64,000 nt of DNA, taken from positions 31,074,482 to 31,138,481 of the forward strand of contig NC_067126.1 of assembly GCF_021347895.1 (NCBI RefSeq), written 5' to 3'. Under the pieces are notes generated by a model, which saw only the letters and a program-made list of their open reading frames with translations, was not told where the DNA came from and ran no database searches. The DNA comes from Acanthochromis polyacanthus (Eukaryota; Chordata; Actinopteri; Pomacentridae). Positions within the stretch are counted from its first letter, which is position 1, and each line of letters opens with the position of its first letter. A program made the position numbers and the translations under genes. Positions 59,201 through 64,000 of this stretch are shown here, one piece after another.

Positions 59201-61168
59201 TATTGGTATTACAAGGTCAGCCACCAGGGGTGACTGAAGTAAAATTTAGAAAGTCCTCCTTTGCACAGAATGCCTTATCTCCTGTATTAAAGGTTGCACA
59301 AACTGGTATGCTTTACCTATAGCTATCAGAGAAAGCTCCATTTTAGTCAATTTTAAGAGACAGTACAAGACATGGCTGATGGACAATCAAACGTGTGAAC
59401 ATCGAGGAATTCAGACACTTTAAAAACAGGCTCTTTAACTAAGAGCTATGCACAGAATGTACTTTTCTAAAATAATAGAACTCTAGGGTAGGTTTAACCC
59501 AGCCACTATTAATTAGTCGTTGTCTTTGTTTGACTATATTCTTTTTATACGTCTATAACACTGTATGTTTTTGTTTTATGTGTGGGACAACGGATGGAAA
59601 TTAGCCTTGTGCTAAATCCGGCATATTTACTGCAATCTTGTGAAAATTATTATGAGACTGTATGTTCATTAATCTGCACTGTCCTGTTCAAAAAAACAAA
59701 AAGATACTGTTTGTGAAGAGTTTGTAAAGTTGACAGTGTGAAGTGCTACTAAATTGCTACAGATTGTGAACAGACAAACGAATTGCAGTGTGGAGTTTTT
59801 GTCCCAGAGAATGTAAAATATAATATACTTTAATGTCCTTGTAGGTAGATTTGCATTGGTCCTTGTACTAGTTTTTCAGAAATGACAAAGCAGTATATAA
59901 TTCACATCTATAAGGTGATACAATAGAGAATAAACTTTGTCTAAATAGGCTTATTTGAATCTAAACTGGCAAATACTAACCACCCTGCAGCGTGCCTTGC
60001 AGCAATGAAATGTTTTTTTCATGAAATAAACATTTTTGGGTGACAGATGAAACATTTCTAACAAAAATATTAACCTATTCTCAGAATTATCTAAATTTGT
60101 TAACAAAAAATAACTATTATCTTACGTTATAATGAACAAATGACACAATTGCATTTTTTGTTTTTTTGTAGGAGCGACATGAACGAATCTAAGGATGAAG
60201 CGGCTAAGCGTCTCTCTCCAAAAAGAGAGAGACGGAGCTCTGCCACAAAGCATGAACACTCAGCTGAGGGTAAAAAAGACAAGAAGAGTCGGTCTCACAG
60301 ATCTAAAAGCAAAGAAGAGAACACTGAAGAAAAGGATGAGAAGCATAGCAAACATAAGGCAAAGAAAAGGGATAAATCTCATAGCCGCAGTAAGAGCCGA
60401 GAAAAGAGTCGCAGGTCAAAGAGCAGAGATAAGAGTCACAAGCACAAAAGTGATGACAGAAGAGGTCGCTCGAGGAGCAAAGACAGAAATGTTAATAAGA
60501 AAGAAAAAGAGTCCGAATCAGATCACAATAAAGATAGAAATAAGGGTCATGAATCCGATAAAAAGAATAAAGAAGACACAAAAGGGAGAAACAGAGAGAG
60601 AACGAGGACAAAGTCAAAAAGCAAGGAAAGGGCAAGTACAAAAGATGAGCACAGATCAAGCAGCAGAAACAGGGATAGAGGTGGACATGCAGCATCAAAA
60701 GACAAAGAAGAAAAAAGAGATAAAGACAGAGAGAGGGCCAGAGAACGCAGCAGGAGTCAGGAGAGGCGACACAACAGTGACAGAGAGAATAAGAGACGAC
60801 GGACATCCAGGGATAAAGAACATCGGACGAGAAGTCCAGACAGAAGTAAGACCAGAGACTCACATAGAGGCAGGCGCTCTAGAAGCAAGAGTGGTAGGAG
60901 AGACCACAGCAAAGATCGATCCTCTCATAGGAAAGATCGAGAAACTGGTGGCCAAAGGAGGAGACATAGCAGCAGTTCTGAGAGCGACCGAGAAGAAAAA
61001 AGGAAGAGTCAACGGAGCCCAGATTCCAAAAGACGAGCAAAAAGCGCTTCCAGATCCAAAGACAGAAGAAGCCCGGCCAGACCAAGACCAGATAGTACAA
61101 AAGGCAAAGATAAAAATGACAGCAAGAAGAATCAGTCGAGCTCCAGCTCCAGCTCTGACAGCGACTGA
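56210..61168 (+). CDS. ppig: Peptidyl-prolyl cis-trans isomerase G (cyclophilin with RS domain, 712 aa)
   Basis: Twelve coding exons: 56210-56270, 56756-56830, 56920-57027, 57205-57249, 57338-57425, 57555-57584, 57688-57827, 57908-58085, 58171-58356, 58449-58539, 58715-58854, 60172-61168 (TGA); 712 codons (human PPIG about 754). It starts [19 protein letters not shown]. The cyclophilin domain (about residues 8-176) keeps the active-site text [16 protein letters not shown] and [20 protein letters not shown], including catalytic Arg, Phe, Met and Gln; the Trp of CypA is His here, as in PPIG. A Ser/acidic/Lys region follows, then [10 protein letters not shown]. The last exon is a long basic RS/RE-rich tail typical of nuclear speckle proteins. 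PPIG binds the phosphorylated RNA polymerase II tail and splicing factors. It is head-to-head with fastkd1 and convergent with cfap210. Confidence 0.95.
59205..59705 (+). mobile_element. Degraded LINE 3' end in the last ppig intron
   Basis: The plus strand, with stops and shifts, resembles the last part of a LINE reverse transcriptase (FAQNALS, then [22 protein letters not shown] pieces), followed by a 3' UTR containing GGACAACGGATGGAAATTAG and an A-rich tail near 59690-59702 after CTGCACTGTCCTGTTC. This layout is common in fish L1/Tx1-type elements. No intact ORF. Confidence 0.55.
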
Positions 61169-61984
61169 ACCACCAGCAGTCCTCAATCAGTACAAAAAAA
61201 AACAAAAAAAAAAAACACAGTTCTGCTGAAGCTCACGTGGTTCCACAAGTCTTTGAAAGCTATTTTCCAAGCTGTTGAACTACAGCAGACAGAAATCATA
61301 GAGAAAAGGCCTGGAAAAGTAACTACAAACATTTTCATAATTACAGACTGTGTGGCATCATGTGGGCTTTAGCTGAACTGTGGTGGATGAACACTGTTGC
61401 TGGGTAGCTGAAGCTCCAAAGCCAGTTTAAAGAAAAGGATTTGTGACTGGAACTCACAGCAGCTGTAAAGGTATTCTTCAAATTTTCCCTAGAAAGTCAG
61501 ACTGAAGGTTGTTTTCTTTTAAGATTTTTGGTAAATTATATTTTGGCTTTACAGTAGCTCTGATTTCAGACCATTTCTTTACAAAAAAAAGAAGGAAAAA
61601 AGATTTTATTGGTAAGCCCACCTTCATCAGTGAGATATTTTTACACGTCGGCCATAATATTTTGCATGCTTATCTGACACCGTTTGACAAAATATGTACC
61701 CCCTTGACTTTTCATTCTGTTTTTTACATTCATAAACATTTTACTGTACTCTTCTTTGTTTACCGGTTTTTTTCTGAGAGCTAAATGTCATACTGTAACT
61801 ACAACATAAAGCCAATTTGTATAAATTCTGTTTTGTGCAAGTTGGTCTTAAGAACTCAGCTGGAGTGCAGAAGGAATTAAAAGCCTCAGTTTGATTTTAC
61901 TCTGTTGTTTTTAATAATCTGTAAATGCTATCATAATCACAAGTATCTTCTGAAGTCCCAAACATTTGCAGTCGAAATTACAAT

Positions 61985-61990
61985 AATAAA
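61985..61990 (+). terminator. Candidate poly(A) signal of ppig
   Basis: AATAAA about 815 bp after the ppig stop codon. An earlier ATTAAA at about 61877 is an alternative. The 3' UTR also holds a short A/CA tract just after the stop (61190-61215). Confidence 0.45.
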
Positions 61991-62311
61991 TGGTGAACAT
62001 ATTCTTACAGGAACATGTATTGGTAATATTTGGATGTCTAGTGGGTTGATTTGTTACTGATTAATAATTGAGGGGTTGTATGGTGGCAGTCAGGTCAGTG
62101 TTTTGTTGAGGTTTCTATTTGTACCTCAGATTATTGTGATTGATTTCATACAACAATTCTGCGCATATAATGGGGTAACTGATGGGCTTTATCAGGACCG
62201 ATGATTCAGATTATTAGTAATCGGGGAGACCAATATTTTATATTTAGTACTGATACAAATTTGCAGTAAAACAGTGAAAGTTGTGGTGCCGAAACTTAGC
62301 ATTATGAGTAT

Positions 62312-62500
62312 ACAGATAGCTCAGCTGGTCAAACAGACTATCCATCAATAAATGGGCTGAATTCCCTGCGTTGGCCAGAGTTTGATTCCAGCTCACAGCC
62401 CTTTGCTGCATGTCTTCTCCCCTACTTTCCTTTATGCCTCTCAACTTAACCTGTCAAAGCCAAAAAAATGGCGTAAAAATAAGTTTAAAAAAAAAAAAAC
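62312..62500 (+). mobile_element. tRNA-derived SINE
   Basis: A box-like GATAGCTCAGCTGGT and B box-like GAGTTTGATTCCAGC lie about 50 bp apart, as in a tRNA-derived promoter. They are followed by CCCTTTGCTGCATGTCTTCT, a C/T-rich body, AAAGCCAAAAAAATGGCG and a poly-A tail at about 62486-62500. This matches a SINE abundant in percomorph fish. The tRNA-like part is decayed and would not make a functional tRNA. The flanks (61991-62311 and 62501-63124) show nothing else I can name. Confidence 0.75.
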
Positions 62501-63124
62501 TTATGTTCTGCCCTCACTGTTCGACGTGAGCACAGCTAGGCAGACAGATAACTCTTTGACACAATGGCAGGTGTATTGTCTTCTTTAATGAGACGTATCC
62601 TTCACAAGCCAACAGAGTAAAACTAAGAAAAACAAAATCACATTTTTCAGGCTCTGGGCCGTAATATTGTAAGCATAAAAATAACAATGGTGTGTTTTAC
62701 CTCTTCACAAACAAATATAAAGATAAAGATGACATTGAACATATGCCTAAACAAAACAACGCTTGCAATATCACAATGGCCCCAGATATAAATGAAAATA
62801 TTCACAGGCAATGCCTTCCTTAGTACAACAAAGAAGGATGGATGCAGGTTGAACTGTGATAATTCTGACCTCTGTCATTGACAGCCACAACCGCACACGT
62901 ACGCCAGTCCCCTCCTGTTACTTGACTGAATCATTCCCATTGGGTGTAGCAGTAAACAAAGAATGAACGTAAAAAAAATAACAGCAACCCTTGCTGGCAG
63001 GATCCATGTCTGCCAGCACACCTTAGCTACTATTAACTTAGCTTGTTTATATTTAACATCCTTGAACGTTAATAGGCTGTTAATCATGATGTGTAACTTA
63101 TCAGATGGTGCTGTAGGAGGGACA

Positions 63125-63345
63125 CTTAAATGGCAAATGGTTGTATTTATATAGCTCTTTACATGATATATCACATTTACTCATTCACACACTGATGGCG
63201 GAAGCTGCCATGCAAGGTGCTAACCACAACCCACCAGGAGCAATTAGGGGTTCAGTGTCTTACTCAGGGACACCTCGACATGAGCAATTACAGGCCGAGG
63301 ATCGAACCGGCCACTCTACCCACTGAGCCATGCCGCCCCTGCTTC
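63125..63345. repeat. Fish interspersed repeat (probable LINE 3' end)
   Basis: Contains TGTATTTATATAGCTCTTTA, TTCACACACTGATGGCGGAA, GCTGCCATGCAAGGTGCTAA, GGGGTTCAGTGTCTTACTCA and GGACACCTCGACATGAGCAA, ending GAGCCATGCCGCCCC. This block is a common fish repeat whose element class I cannot assign with certainty. No intact ORF (the frame at 63141-63326 is a by-product). Confidence 0.6.
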
Positions 63346-63570
63346 AACATTAACAGCACTTCAACATTACAGAGAGCTGGCTTCAAATTTTAAAATTATT
63401 TAATCAGGAATCACCTTTAAAATAAAAGCAGTGACATCAGTAATTGCAAAAATGCTGAATATTGACTTTATTTTTGGGGCACAGCTGTATTGTGTCTATT
63501 GTGGACTTCACAGTAGACACTACAAATGTAACATTTTCAAGGATGATTAGGGGCAGCTGAGAACAAACTA

Positions 63571-63924
63571 TCACCAAGTGAATCCAAGCCTCCTCTTTGC
63601 TTCCTGTATATCTACTACCTCATTCCGCTTTTTAATGTCCTCTGTGGTACTGGAGACATATTTGGGCATCTGAGCACCGGTGCGGTCCTGGACGAGGTAG
63701 CTCGGTCTGACCCCACCAAACACTGGACCCTGCCCTCCTCCGATTCCTTCCCTTGCAGCTTTGCAAAGAGGAAACAGATTTTTCTGAGCCATTGCCGCGG
63801 CGTTGATGACGCTCTGGGAATACTGTTGAAACTTGTTCTCCTCTTCAGCCATGAATCCTGCATTTTTCACAAGAAACTCGCGTTCCTCTTCCTTCAGCCG
63901 CTGTTGCCTCGCGCTTTTCTCCGC
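63571..63924 (-). CDS. cfap210: Last exon of cilia- and flagella-associated protein 210 (CCDC173), partial
   Basis: The minus-strand exon runs from an acceptor (TTTAAATACAG, AG at 63926-63925) to TGA at 63573-63571 and encodes about 117 residues. It starts AEKSARQQRLKEEEREFLVK and ends KKRNEVVDIQEAKRRLGFTW. The charged helical start and the GGVRPSYLVQDRTGAQMP stretch fit the C-terminus of CFAP210/CCDC173, a microtubule inner protein of ciliary doublets. Its place after PPIG, converging on it, is the same as in human 2q31.1. The remaining exons lie beyond the right edge; 63925-64000 is intron. Confidence 0.85.
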   Translation of the reverse strand, partial: AEKSARQQRLKEEEREFLVKNAGFMAEEENKFQQYSQSVINAAAMAQKNLFPLCKAAREGIGGGQGPVFGGVRPSYLVQDRTGAQMPKYVSSTTEDIKKRNEVVDIQEAKRRLGFTW

Positions 63925-64000
63925 CTGTATTTAAAAGACGAAAGATAAACAGAGTTCTTCTCAGGAGAACAAGCAATTTTTAGCCAAAATTGCTCCTTTT

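Noticed and set aside
60195..61229. A 344-codon open frame in the second frame of the last ppig exon
   Set aside because: It is the shifted reading of the RS-rich tail. The repetitive AGA/GAA/AAG composition keeps all three frames open; splicing phase and homology select the frame ending at 61168.
62312..62400. A functional tRNA gene
   Set aside because: Only the A and B boxes resemble a tRNA; the arms do not pair and a SINE body with poly-A follows.

Overview
The window is animal nuclear DNA, almost certainly from a ray-finned fish. Genes are split by short GT-AG introns, there are no bacterial-style operons, and the proteins are vertebrate orthologues. The repeats are typical of fish: Tc1/mariner, hAT and TTAA-flanked MITEs, a tRNA-derived SINE and LINE 3' ends. 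The SINE type suggests a percomorph, but the species cannot be read from the sequence.

Layout, left to right. A minus-strand first coding exon with a signal peptide (3438-3507) is probably the start of lrp2, which would make positions 1-3437 its intron 1. Then come ccdc89 (+, 5068-7614, 7 exons), a 5'-truncated, frameshifted, intron-containing copy of the ATP synthase beta-subunit gene (-, 7860-9491), and a gene-poor stretch with foldback elements. A large collagen XXVIII gene follows (+, 13690-36608, about 35 coding exons, about 1225 residues). After it are bbs5 (+, 37700-41461), klhl41 (+, 42358-46283), fastkd1 (-, 47144-53707), ppig (+, 56210-61168, head-to-head with fastkd1) and the last exon of cfap210/ccdc173 (-, 63571-63924).

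The order lrp2, bbs5, klhl41, fastkd1, ppig, cfap210 matches human 2q31.1. The ccdc89, atp5f1b-copy and collagen XXVIII block lies between lrp2 and bbs5 and is the departure from that order. The genes do not form one pathway. They cover extracellular matrix (collagen XXVIII), cilia (bbs5, cfap210), muscle sarcomere (klhl41), mitochondrial RNA (fastkd1) and splicing (ppig). Exon models were built by hand from ORFs and splice sites. The summed coding lengths are multiples of three: ccdc89 354 aa, bbs5 342 aa, klhl41 598 aa, fastkd1 838 aa, ppig 712 aa.

The accessory content is mostly transposons in introns. The most unusual is a roughly 1.77 kb element nested inside a hAT element in a collagen intron. 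It carries an intact THAP zinc-finger exon at one end and an unrelated ORF reading inward from the other end. Others worth a second look are a palindrome made from two copies of a Tc1/mariner 5' end, a run of 69-bp collagen exons that mostly share one built-in Gly-X-Y interruption, and the ATP synthase beta copy with an altered P-loop. I see no CRISPR array, operon, viral gene or defence system, and no clearly new multi-gene system beyond the THAP-bearing element.
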